Under the pieces are notes generated by a model, which did not search any database, had not been told where the DNA came from, and saw only the letters and a program-made list of their open reading frames with translations. Made by a program: the position numbers and the translations under genes. From Aphrocallistes beatrix (lineage: Eukaryota > Porifera > Hexactinellida > Sceptrulophora > Aphrocallistidae), in assembly GCA_963281255.1 (NCBI GenBank), contig OY725494.1, forward strand, positions 124,001 to 188,000: a DNA stretch of 64,000 nt, given 5' to 3'. Every line of letters begins with the position of its first letter. Position 1 is the first letter of the stretch. Shown here in pieces: positions 21,460-34,500 of this stretch.

Positions 21460-22589
21460 AATTTGGAATTCAATTTGTTCTATTATCTAATTAAAATGGT
21501 CGATTGTTTATTCTGTCCTTTTTTGTTTCTTTTAACTCAAGTTTTTTTACTTTAAATTCCTAGGCGATCGAATGTCAACAGTGAAAATTTCAAAAGGTAT
21601 GTCTTAAGATAATTAGAAGTAGTTTTTCAATGTAATTTTTTTTAAAAATGACTGTTAATAGTTTAATATAAGACTTTTTCTATTCTCTAATTTCGACATT
21701 TCGAAATTTAAGAATCCTTCAGTCATCCACTTTCTAAACCAGACCTTGTCTATCAAATATCTGATTATTGTTCTCCTATATCTCTATTAGAATAGCTACA
21801 TTCTCCATTACACATAATCATTTACCTAGCACAGTATATCCATTACATTACATTGAATGAGAGAAGTGAACTGTATTAGACTCTGGTTAATATTAGTGTA
21901 GTCTCTTATACACTCTTTCTGTTATGGATAGAGTCTATGTATACCCTTCTCTAATACAAGATTCTGCTAGTATATAGTAGTATTGTGATACTGAGCAATT
22001 GCAAATGGATTGTTCGCTTTTCTGACTATCTCTCTGTCCATTCTCAAAGGAATCTGCAATGTTTGAGTTGTGGATGCAACTGTTTGTTTGTTTGTGCTTT
22101 AGAGATGCGTCTTGTTGACATTATGTTTTATTCATAAGGGAATAACAATCAAAAACATCATTTTTTAAAATGCAAACTTAAATTCAAAGCATTTTTGCAT
22201 CCAATTAAAAACGAATTTCGTGCGAGTATTTGTGTTTAATGGATTAAAATCATTTTATTTTCTGTTTTTCTTTGGTGTATTTAGCCGTTTTTCCAAATAA
22301 GGAGCGTATTTCGTTTCTACGCTCTAAGTTGGAGGATTTCCTATTGACTGATGTTACTGTCATTGCAAACTGAAGGATATAACTGAGAATTTGGTGAGTT
22401 ATGAGATAAATTTTTTTTTTTCGCGATTAGCATCTTATTTTTATACTAAACTACAAATTTTCGTGTATAACTTTTTGATCCAAACTTTACTTCATCAAAA
22501 TTAGAAATTATACATACTAACGCACTTAATTCGATTATTTAACAAGATTTTTGCAAACTTTTTATTGCATTTATTCTCTTTGCAGCAAA
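21460..22589. other. Spacer and collagen B 5' UTR region
   Basis: No gene seen. A likely 5' UTR exon ends at 22393 with a GTGAGT donor, and the UTR intron ends at TTTGCAG (22585), four bases before the collagen B ATG. Collagen A has the same arrangement of a UTR intron ending just before the ATG, which supports common origin. Confidence 0.55.
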
Positions 22590-25500
22590 ATGAGGCTCGC
22601 TTTTTTATTACTTTTTTCAACTCTTCTTTCCTTGGCTCTTGCACAAGGTATGTTTGATCCAATCTTTAAAAATTGAATTTGAATTGTATTTCAATGTTAA
22701 CTCTCTCTTCTATCTTCTTCAACACGAACATACAGGGACGAATGTGAGTTGAGTTTAGCAAAGTTTGTTTGCATTTTTTGATATTTATTTTATTTGTTTG
22801 TTTATTCTTGTAGAAAGGACCAGCAACTTCGGTAAGTATTTAGAAATTTCATTTTTAAAAAAGCAAAATTTAATCATAAAAAAGAATTTCACTCTTTTTA
22901 AACTCAAACATAAAGATTTGAAATACAGTCGAAACCGTTTTTTTCGTACTATTTCTTTACAGGTTAAAACAGTAAGAAAAAACCGATGAAAATTTATCTA
23001 AATTTGGAATTTTTTTTACACTTAAATATTCTGAAAAGGTAAGAAAAAAACGGTTTCGACTATACTCAGTATTTTTGCAATATCAAAACACAGCAAAGGA
23101 CAAATTGATACAATATTCGTAGGGTCAATCTGCCAGCAGCTGTGATGATTGTCCGGCCGGACCAAATGGGCGGACAGGCGATCCGGTGAGTATTTTGATC
23201 CCACAACCGTGAGAGAGAAAGATCGAGTTTAAGCAAGTGGGTCTTTTCTAGGGACAACAAGGTCTTCGTGGCCCATCTGGTCCTCAAGGGAGAGTGGGAA
23301 ATAAGGTGAGAAATTTCGCTTCAAAAACATATCTGAAATTTTACTGCAACTTTTGAACATTCTTCCTCGTTGCTAGGGTATTTCCGGACCTCCAGGACAA
23401 CTAGGGGCACCAGGCACCCCAGGAAGAAATGTACGTTTGTGAAATCATTTATATCCGTTTGGGATATAACATTAGTTGATTTATTGTACGGTGGATTGAA
23501 CCAATGTTGTACATAGGGTGCAGATGGAGACGATGGGTCTGATGGTCGAACAGGAGCCCCTGGAATACAGGTAGGACACTTTTAAAAATCTAGCCTCGGT
23601 TTATGACTCATGACAGATTTGTAAAATTGTATGAAAAAAGCAAACTTTGTCTCGAATTCAGGTGACTCCGCTTAATCGGGACACTTTGGTCCCGGATATT
23701 TTGTCCCGATAAGCGGAGTTCCCAATTAACCGATGAAGTTTAGTATTAGCTTCTATGTATGGGAACCATTCCGTTCCTGGAGACTTGTCCCGATTAATAT
23801 TTTTAAAATCTTTGCAGGGTATTCAAGGGGAGACAGGATTTGTTGGGCAGCCTGGACGTAGAGGCACCGATGGAGAAAATGGAAACAATGGCGTGCTTGG
23901 GTTTGATGGAGACAATGGTGCGAAAGGGGCCAAGGGAGGTAAAGGGGAACCAGGACTCGATGGATTCAATGTAAGTTTGTATGCAAGATTGAGAATTAAA
24001 CATTTTAAAAGTTACATATGAATTTAAATGATTGCTTCTGTAGGGGAGTCCTGGTAATCTTGGAGGAAGTGGAGATGTCGGTATCGAAGGATCACCGGTA
24101 AGTTATAAACAATTTTTAGAATGCAATAATTTGGTAAAAAAATTTAAATGAAAAAATTCTTAAATTAAATCTGTTCAATCTCTGCATTTTCAGTTCATTG
24201 AATAGAATTTTTGTAAAACGATGAATTTATTTATTTTTTATAAATAGGGTGTACCAGGAATTCCTGGACAGAATGGAGACCAAGGGGATAGCGGACCAGC
24301 AGGCCCCCAGGGGAACCCAGGAATCAACGGAGAAGTCGGGCCCTCGGGTTCCCGAGGAGAGCAGGGATTAAAGGGGTCCAAAGGAGCCGCTGGTACTCCC
24401 GGATTGTCTGGAAGCTTTGGGCAATCTGGATCGTTTGGAATTGAGGTGAGGTCAAATCTGGATTCGGTTAACCGCCGTCAATCTCGGTTAACGGTTAAAA
24501 AAAGCTTAGATTGGTTAGCCGATCTGCTTTATTTTCTAAATATTTACACGAATTTCACTATTTTTCGACGGATATTCATGAATATTAATTACTTTACGCT
24601 ACGAATCCACCATTTTTTAGCATTTTTGTATTTTTTGCAATCTAGGGTGAACGCGGTCCAGAGGGGCAAATTGGAGAATTCGGACTGAGGGGTTCGCCAG
24701 GCCCAAGCGGTCCTCAGGGTAACTTTGGTCCCCCTGGCCCACAGGGCCCCAGCGGTCCCCCTGGACAGAACGGGGTACCCGGACCTCGAGGTGACACCGG
24801 TGGGAAGGGGAGAAAGGGTGATGGAGGTTCCCAGGGAGGACCGGGGTTCAAAGGTATTCGCGGAAATTCTGGACTATATGGATTGAACGGACGAAGAGGG
24901 CAAAGAGGAGAAGATGGAGAGAAGGGATTGCAGGGTACCCCCGGACAAGTGGTAAGTCAATCCGACACTCCTTTATATATTCTCTGGAAAATAATATTTT
25001 CTAAAATTATGAAGGAAATTATAAAAAATAATCTTTTTTTTATTCCTGAAAAAGAGTGAACACTTTTAATCTTTAAAGAACCTAAAAATCTTTTTGGTAT
25101 TCAATTAAAAATTCAGCGGATTTCATATTTATATTGAATGTAGCTTAAGTGAAAATTTTCGCGATTCTCAGTTTAATTTTGCGATTTCTTTAGGGAATCC
25201 AAGGAGCTCCTGGAAAGTCCGGGTATAATGGCAGGAGAGGAGATCCAGGAACATTTGGAGCACCTGGACAACCTGGCGAGAGGGGAGGTAAAGGAAGAAA
25301 GGTAAGAAATTTCGCGAAAAAGAAGCATAACTGTTATATTATCAAACAGAGCCCAGAGCAATCATTAATTTTAACCTATTTTCGACTTAATTCCCGCTAA
25401 AAAGCTCAATGTCCCGTTAAAATAGTGTCCCGCTTTTTTCCTTGCAGAGTATGCGTTTATATTTCTGTCACTTTTAGGGATTCAAAGGAGGAGTCGGTAC

Positions 25501-28500
25501 GTTGGGTGCACTTGGCGCCCTGGGTCTGTCTGGTACTGACGGGCTGACGGGGACAGATGGGAGTGATGGCTTTGACGGTATTGACGGAGAAAACGGATTG
25601 TCTGGAATCGGTGGAGTCCCTGTAAGTATAAATAGGACTTTTTTACCTGACACAACACATTCCATTTAAGGGTTGATTTATGCAGGAAAATATCTACACT
25701 CGAAAACTGTTTTTTCTTACTATGTATGGTGTAAAAAATTCTATCTTTTAGCGACCAACTCTGAAATGAGTGACTTTATTTTTTGCTGTCGTTTTTTCTT
25801 AGATTAATTAACCGAAAATATTTTGTATTAGCTTCTATGTGTGAGAGTTATTCTGGTCCTGCCAAAAGTGGCCCGATTAAGCGGAGTCGACTGTAGTAAG
25901 AAAAAACGGTTTCGACTGTATTTTAACAAAATTAACTCTCTTCTTTCTCAGGGATTTCCTGGTCTGATTGGAAACACTGGCGATGTAGGTGAAACAGGAG
26001 CTAATGGGTCCATTGGTGCACAGGGTGACCGTGGGTCTCCAGGTCCCAAGGGTCTTAAGGTGAGTTTTAGGGAACTTAAAAAATGTTGAATTTGCTGAAA
26101 AGCAAATGTAGTTTTGTAGCGAAATGTTGCAGGAATTAAAATTATACTTTTTCTATTAGAAGTCATTATTTTGTAAGAATTTTGTTCGGTTCTCTTGTAC
26201 GAAAGAGATTTTTCTTCTAACTTTAAAGCTAAATCTGTTTCGTACAAGAGAATCGAACAAAATTCTTACAATATAATGAATAGTTATTTTATAACATCCC
26301 AAAAAAACGAAATGTCAATCGATAGTTTTGACTATTTATATCATATGTAGGGTAACTCAGGTGACTTAGGAGAGGATGGACTTGTTGGGGACTCAGGTTT
26401 AGTGGTGAGTTTGTACACAACTAACTTTACACAATATCTTCCGAATATTTTAACCCAGAAATTTTTCTATCCTTTGAACTATTCTTTAAGATCATGCCGG
26501 AAAAAAAATTATTTATATGCGGCCTTTTTGAAAGTCAGATTTTTTTCATTGTAAAGGCGTTTACACATACATTAATTGTGGTTAAAAGGCAGCTTATTTG
26601 TTACCATTATGACGTCAAGTCATTTATTCTGTAAAATATCTGAAAATGCCTGGAATTTCCAGGTATTATACAAAATAACTGAAACTTTTCAGGTATTTAA
26701 CATATTAACTGATTTGACGTTTTAACTGTAACGTCCCGGCAAAAAGTCTGGAATATTGTATGTAAAATATGAATATTCTAGTTTTAGCAAAAATAACAAA
26801 TTTTAATATTGCAGAATATTTTTTATCAATTTAATGCAATGAAAATCTAGAGTCTACTCTTTCTATAACACGAAAAGTATGAAATATTTAATTAAAATAT
26901 ATTATATGTTTATCACCGAGTAAATTAAAAAAAATTGGAAAATACTAAAATATTCCAGACTTTTTGCCGGGACTGTATCTAAGTAAGTTCGTAAAAATGG
27001 TTAAAGGTGTGAAATTGTCTACCCTTGTTTTATGGGAGATCTTTGATAGGGTTCGAAAGGACGAAAAGGTTTCCAAGGTGTCCGCGGGGAACGTGGAACT
27101 TCAGGCCAAGCGGGAAGTGTCGGGGATGTAGGAGATGTCGGCAGGAAAGGATCTAAGGTGAGTTTGCAAAATATGTGTATGAATTAGCATACATGCCAAC
27201 CTGAGCCATGATAAAAGCGGGACGCAGCGTTGAATTTCGCGGGACATGGCGGGACGCAATAGAAGTATTATACACGGAATCCCAAAAAGCGGGACATAAC
27301 GGGGAAATTTCATGGTAAACGGGATACTCGTGAAAATTAGTTCAATAGAAGAGTGAAAAAATGTCGGTCGACAGACCGATAGTGCAGCTCCAGGAAGTGA
27401 CTCGAAGGAACATGAAATGTGAATATCTTTAAACAAAGCTTTGCAGTGGTGTTAAAATATGAATATATACTTATAAAAACCGGAAGTGATGAGATTTTGG
27501 AAAAGATGTTGACGTTGCACATCTACACCATAAAGAGATCCTACATACGAAATTTGGTAAAAATCGGACTGTTAGATTTCGCAGTAGCACGCGTACGGAC
27601 ATACATACATACATACATACATACGGACGGACGAGATACTCCGTCCATGCCATAAGGGCATCTCCCTATAGGAGCTGCACTAAAAAACGGGACGGTTGGC
27701 ATGTATTCATTAGGATTATGCGATCATTGATCACTCGATGACGATCGCAAGCTTTGTGTTGTGTTTTTCCGCTCTCAGAATGAGATTTTATTTTATTCTT
27801 TCCCCTCTAGGGTCAAGTTGGTCTTCGTGGAGGAGTTGGAGATAAGGGAGACTCAGGTCTTAGTGGTGGAGATGGAACAGTTGGGCCTAAAGGAAGTATG
27901 GTAAGTAAGAATTTAAGTTTGGAAATTTATTTCTATTTTAATCTTGCAAATTTGTACTTCTTGAATAGCTTTTTTGTTTGATTAATGTTAAAGTTGGTAA
28001 AAATGGATCAAAAAATTTTTTACGGTGCTAAACTCGCGAATGAAACTATTTTTAAATATTTTAGGGTCGTGGAGGACTAAAAGGTTCCAAAGGAGAACAA
28101 GGCCAAGCTGGGATCAACGTAAGTTATCAAAAAAGAGAAAATTTTACATGTACATTTGAAAAAGTTTGCTTTTGTCAAGTTTGCTTGTGTGAATATTTTA
28201 AATGTTTTATTGGGGCAGGGACAAAATGGTAGACCCGGCGAGAAAGGATTCATCGGAGTGCCGGGAAATACTGGAGTTGGAGGTAGCAGTGGAAACGGTG
28301 GACCCCCTGGAGCTAACGGAAATAATGTACGTTTACTTTTTGTATTATTTTAGCAAAATTTACGAAAAAAAGCTTAGTTATTACATCTCTAATATATTAA
28401 ATAATATATTTTAAAGGAAATCATGAATGAAAAATACTTAATGTCTGATATTTGTACATTCTAGCAGGCGCCAAGTATGGGTACCTAGGGGGGCCGTGGT

Positions 28501-31500
28501 GCTGGGCAATGGAGGAAGCTGTGGTATGGCAGGAATCCACACAAACTTATAGGTTACAACTAAACCCAAAATTATGTTAATTGAGTCTAAATATATATCC
28601 CAATTACATTTTCTTCCACTATAGTCCAAGATTTTCTTTTCCCTAGGTAACAACAATAGCTGTATATCGATATTTGAGCATCTAAGATTTTAAAAAATTT
28701 CTTACCATCGCTCGCTCTTGGCCCCCCAGATTTTATTCTATTTTCCAAAACTTGCGCCTATAAATGGCACCCACCTCTCAAAGTGTAGATAGTTCCAATT
28801 CTATAACATCCTTGTTTATCTCAATTTCGGTGAAACATATGCTTATTATCATTAATAATAAATAAATATTTTCTCCATAGGTGACAAAAATAGTTGTAGG
28901 TCGATTATCGAGCGTCTAAGCCTTTTAAAAAACTATTTTTATTTACATTTTCCCTAGGGTTTGGACGGTATTCCAGGCAATCCTGGACCGAAAGGTGAGA
29001 CCGGTAATTCAGGACCGTCTGGGGTTCAAGGTGTGAGAGGAGACCCAGGGGACTCTGGTTCAAACGTAAGTTGAGAATGACACTTAAAAAATTGTTGGGG
29101 ACGAATTCTTTTTGAGCAAGGTTGAAACCGATTGGACCGAATATCAGTATTCATGAATAGTTCCCTAACCAAATACGAATACTGATAATATTCGGTGCTC
29201 TAACTGAATACAAATATTGATATTATTCGGGTACTTCATAAATCCTAATACTGCGCAGCTGAAAAAAATAATCTTTAATAGAGGACTGTGAATTGTTATA
29301 GTACTGTATATGTTGACCTATTTTACAGATAGAGACTGGATATGATAGGTAAATTAGTTAGAAAATATATTATAACCAAGGTTGAAACCGATTGAACCGG
29401 ATATAAATATTCATGAATATTCCCTAACCAAATACGAATACTGATATTCGGTCACTCTAACCGAATACGAATACTGATACTCGGTTCCCAATCGAATATC
29501 AGCTATTTGCCAAATAATATTTGGTCTAGCCGAATATTGAACAATTCGGTTGCAACCTTGTTTTTAAGCAATTATTTTCCATGTTAGGGAGATAGAGGAG
29601 ACCAAGGGGGGAGAGGTATACAAGGACCCGACGGCCTGAATGGAAACCAAGGTCCACTCGGCGGTCCAGGACTACTAGGAGCGATTGGACCACCGGTGAG
29701 TTATAATTCTCTCAGTACATTTCACGAAAAAAATTCATTTTCCAACATGTTAAGTCCAATAATAATCCCAAATAATGTTATAATATCTGCATTTTCAAAT
29801 GTGTTGGTCGAAAACGTGACCATAATGACCTATCATTAATTTTCCGTAACCGCAGAATGGGGACACAGTGTCCACGATATCGCAGATGTCTTCCAGCCAT
29901 TTTCTATACCACTGAAGCCATATAAATGCTCGGCATTCTACAGTTAAAAAACAACCAAACTTTAATTTACAATTTATTTTAGGGTCTACAAGGGCCGAAA
30001 GGATTCCCAGGTCCACAGGGTGCTGATGGTACCTTTGGGTTTAAAGGAAGTGACGGTGCAGTTGGAAACAGGGGTGACGAAGGAAATGCTGGAGAAGACG
30101 GACCTGATGGGGACCAGGGAATAAAGGGCTTCACTGGACAGAGGGGTTTTCAAGGAGAAACTGGGAACGCTGGTTTTGCTGGAGAACGTGGAATAACGGT
30201 AGGCTTGGGCAATGAGTTCGGATTGAATTCGATGAAATAATGGATTTGTGTGCTGCTACGAAATCTTTTAAATTTCATACATGCCAACCATCCCGATTTT
30301 TTTACTCTTCTATTGAGCTAATTTTCCCGAGTGTCCGCTTTTACATGAAATTCTCCATTATATCCCGCTTTTTTTAATTCCATGTAAAATACTTTTCTAA
30401 AATACGTTTCAAGTTGGCATGTCTGAAACTTGCAAACAGAGAACCCTCCAATGTTGTTATACATTTCTTCAGTTTATTTAACTCAATCAATAATAAAAAG
30501 ATAATAACGATGCCAATAGGTCATCATTAACAATTGTCTTTTACAATGTTACATGCCTGCCTAATTTTCGGGACAGGACGGGATCCCGTCCCGGAAATTA
30601 GGTATCTTGACTCGTCCCATCCCGGAAATTAGGCATCTTGACTCGTCCCGTCCCGGAAATTAGGCATCTTGACTCGTCCCGTCCCGGAAATTAGGCATGC
30701 CCTTAATTTCAGAATTTTGGAATAAATTTTTCTAATCATCGAGTTTGTCCTGTAATCTGATTGTAGTGATATTGATCAATGCAACTGCAATAATGATAAA
30801 ACTATCTATTTAGGGTGAAAATGGTCTGAAAGGAGATGCCGGACGCGTTGGCATAGACGGTAGAGAAGGAGAACCGGGTCTTTCTGGAATCCCTGGTTTA
30901 GCTGCACAGGACGGCATTCCTGTAAGTTGTCGAGTTATAAAGATTAAAAAAATCTCGATTTTAGAGTTAAAAAAATTCTTGATAATAGGGTCAAAGAGGT
31001 CCATCTGGATTCAAAGGTGAGAAAGGAGAGAAAGGAATCGCAGGTTCCCCTGGAAGGGTAGGAGTTCGAGGTGCGACAGGCGTTCCAGGACTATCGGTAA
31101 GTATTTTTAAAGAATCTTTCGTGGGGAAAAGTTTCATTTTATGCTCAAGTTATAAATACCTTTTATTGCCTCAGCAAAGGTTAATTTTTGATGCAATTTT
31201 TCTATTTATATAGGGCCCAGTCGGTGCAGTTGGTCCATCTGGTGTAATTGGACCTCCCGGAAGTCGGGGAGCAAGGGGAGAGATTGGTGATCCTGGGTCT
31301 GAGGGTACACAAGGAAGTAGCGGTTCTTCAGGTCCACAAGGAGTACCAGGACTTAAGGGATCCCCTGGAAACACTGTGAGTAATCAAATTATGACAGAGC
31401 CACTCAATAGACAACAAACAAACAAACAAACAAACAAACAAACAAACAAACAAACAAACAAGCAAACAAACAAATAACAAACAGCATAAAATCAACTACT

Positions 31501-34500
31501 AATTACCTCTAAATTCGTAAATAGGGTCTGACCGGTGAGCGCGGTTCTGATGGAGAAAGCGGGAGACTCGGACAGACGGGACCTCAGGGGGACAGCGGGA
31601 TACAGGGTATCACCGGAAGCCCTGGACTTCCTGGATCCATAGGGAACCCAGGAGACCCCGGAGAGGCTGGGAGCTCTGGACAAGATGGAAGCGTTGGACT
31701 GAAGGGAGTGAAGGGAATTTCTGGATTGGACGGTTTACAAGTAAGTTAAGTCAAATGGAACCCATTTTATATGCTTTAAATACTGATTGCAAATACAGTT
31801 GACTCCGCTTAATAAGGTCACATTTGAAAGAGGACATTTTGCCCCGATTAAGCGGAGAACCCTATTAACCGAAAATATTTTGTATTAGCTTCTATGTGTG
31901 AGAGCTATTCCGATCCTGCCAAAAGTGACCCGATTAAGCAGTAACCCTATTAAGCGGAGTCGACTGTACCTATTTTCTCCGTAGACAGTCACAACGCCAC
32001 ATTAAATAGTAATACAGTCAGTGTCGCTTATTATGAACTAGCCTTCTGGCACCAATGTAATTACTCACATAGGATTATTATTAAGTCGAGTTAATATGAA
32101 GTCCCTCTATTATGGACATTTCTTTTGGGGCATGCCTAATTTCCGGGACGGGACGGGATCCTGTCCCGGAAATTAGGCATCTTAACCCGTCCCGTCCCGG
32201 ATATTAGGTACCTTTTCTGTCCCGTCCCGGAGATTAGGCATCTTAACTCGTCCCATCCCGGAAATTAGGCATTTTCTTTTGGTCCCTTGGTGGTTCATAA
32301 TAAGCGACTATTAAAAACTTCTGTTTATTTCTACTTTATTTTAGGGTCTCATTGGAGAGGGTGGAGATACTGGGCGTAAGGGTGATCAAGGAATTCGTGG
32401 TAGCAGGGGAGACTCTGGCAGGCAAGGTTTGGTGGGGAGAAATGGTGCAACGGGTACAGTAGGTAACCCAGGCTTCTCAGGCCCACCTGGAGTCCGTGGA
32501 GTTGTGGTGAGTTATTCGCTGTTAGAAATCCTAGTTTTTAGCCTAAATAAATACATTTTATCTTTTTTTTTCTTTTTAGGGAGATCGTGGACCACAAGGA
32601 CCCCCAGGAACTAATGGCGGCCCTGGACAACAAGTAAGTATTCCAAAAATTTCGATTGAAAAGTATTTAATTTAAAAATTTTAATGCGTATTCAATTACG
32701 AAAAATTCAGGGCTTTTCACAAGTCATCAACTCTAATGACTTGAGTCAGCGAGTCATGACTCAATGAGTCCGATAAATGACTCAATGACTCACAGAATCA
32801 TATGACTCGTCAAACTTTCTAATGACTCAAGTCATCGAGACAGCTGACTCGTTGGAAATTTTGATGACTCGAGTCATTGAGTCAATCAAATGACTCATAA
32901 AAAGCCCTGTAAAATCATTAAATTTGTTATATTTTGGAGGATTGCTCTTCATGAAATTTACTGCAAAGTTTCAGATTAAAACTTTAGGATTTTCTAACTA
33001 TATAGGGTTTCCCTGGTGAAGAAGGCCGAGCAGGAACTGATGGGAGGAAAGGAGCCCGTGGTCCTCGAGGGTCAATTGGGTCAGCTGGTCCCCAGGGGCC
33101 TACATCCACTATCGGTGGTAGACCTTCAGGAGGAAAATATTCTAGCCATGTAGGTGTGGAAACTACGATCATTCGCACCTGTTCCGAACGTGTCAACACA
33201 CCAGATTCATGTAAGTATCTGAATTCATGTTTTAAAAATAAATGCAATGGAGACTTTAGATAAAATGGGCCGAAAAATAGACAGTATAAATTTAGGGTTG
33301 GTTTTTATGGATTTATAGTGCATTCCTTTATAATTTTTTACTGTAATTACTGAGAAAAATTTTGATTGTTTAGTTTCGTAGCGTTACTATTATTTCCTAA
33401 AACAGTTATTGATGGTGAACAAACTAAAGAATCTAACTTCTTGTGTGACCCCAACGAAGGCTCCCCCTTCGATTCTGTTCCATGTGCCTGCCGTTCAGAA
33501 AAAGTCAAAGTTAGCGGAAAGCAATATCTTCTCTCATGGACATGTTTCGACACACCCAAGGTAAATTTGTCCCTTTTCAATATCCAAAGTTTAGCTTCTC
33601 ATCCAGCAGATTGTAACCCCTCAGAACATATCAGTATGGATTCGGAGGGCATTTAAATCTATAAATTTACTTTTTTTTACTTTTTAACATTAACTACAAA
33701 GCTAAAAAATGGAGTTTCAAATAGTACATACATTTTCTCCTTTCAAATATAGATAGCTTAAATTTTATAGCAAAGAAAAAGACTTACCAATTTAACATTA
33801 CGCAAACAAACAAACAAACAAACAAACAAATAAACAAACAAACAAACAAACAAACAAACAAACAAAATACAGTAGTCGCATATTTTAGAAGTTGGCCACT
33901 ATATATAGTAGTCATGAATGCATCACTCACCAATGCCTCAGAAATTAAATTATAAATACATGTTTCTAATCAATTTCTTTTCATAGACACGAGATTCTTC
34001 AAATATTCGCTACTTCGAAAGCTTTGAGGCAGCCAACCTGAACCTACTGACCAGTCTCAGTGAGTACGTGAGTCAGACTGTCACGATCGCTTGCAATTCC
34101 ACTGAAAACTGCCCAACACACTACATGGGATGGAGCGGAAAACTGAATGTTGGAATGAAGAACCTACAGGTAAGTTCTGAGCAATTCCCAAATACCGTCT
34201 TTCCCTGAATAAGCGCGGGGGGTTAGATAAGATGCGAACATTTTAAGTTCGGTAAACAATTTGTTATGGCTAGTTGGATTTATTCAGACTCCCAGTGATT
34301 AGTAATGAGATTGGAAATCTTTTATCTCTCCCAAATGCGACTTTCAACCGATTTTTGAGCAAGAAAAGCCATACGATAGAATAAGCGCCTGGCCTTTATT
34401 CAGGGAAAGACGGTACTTTATACAGACTTTTTTTGAAAAGTTTTATCTTAACCTATATTCTACAGATCCAAGATGAAATGAGCGTTTTAAAGATAAGGCA

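Noticed and set aside
27419..27655. 78-codon ORF with a YIHTYIHT repeat
   Set aside because: Translation of the (ACAT)n array inside a transposable insert.
31412..33866. Regularly spaced repeats as a CRISPR-like array
   Set aside because: They are eukaryotic microsatellites and MITEs without spacers or cas genes.
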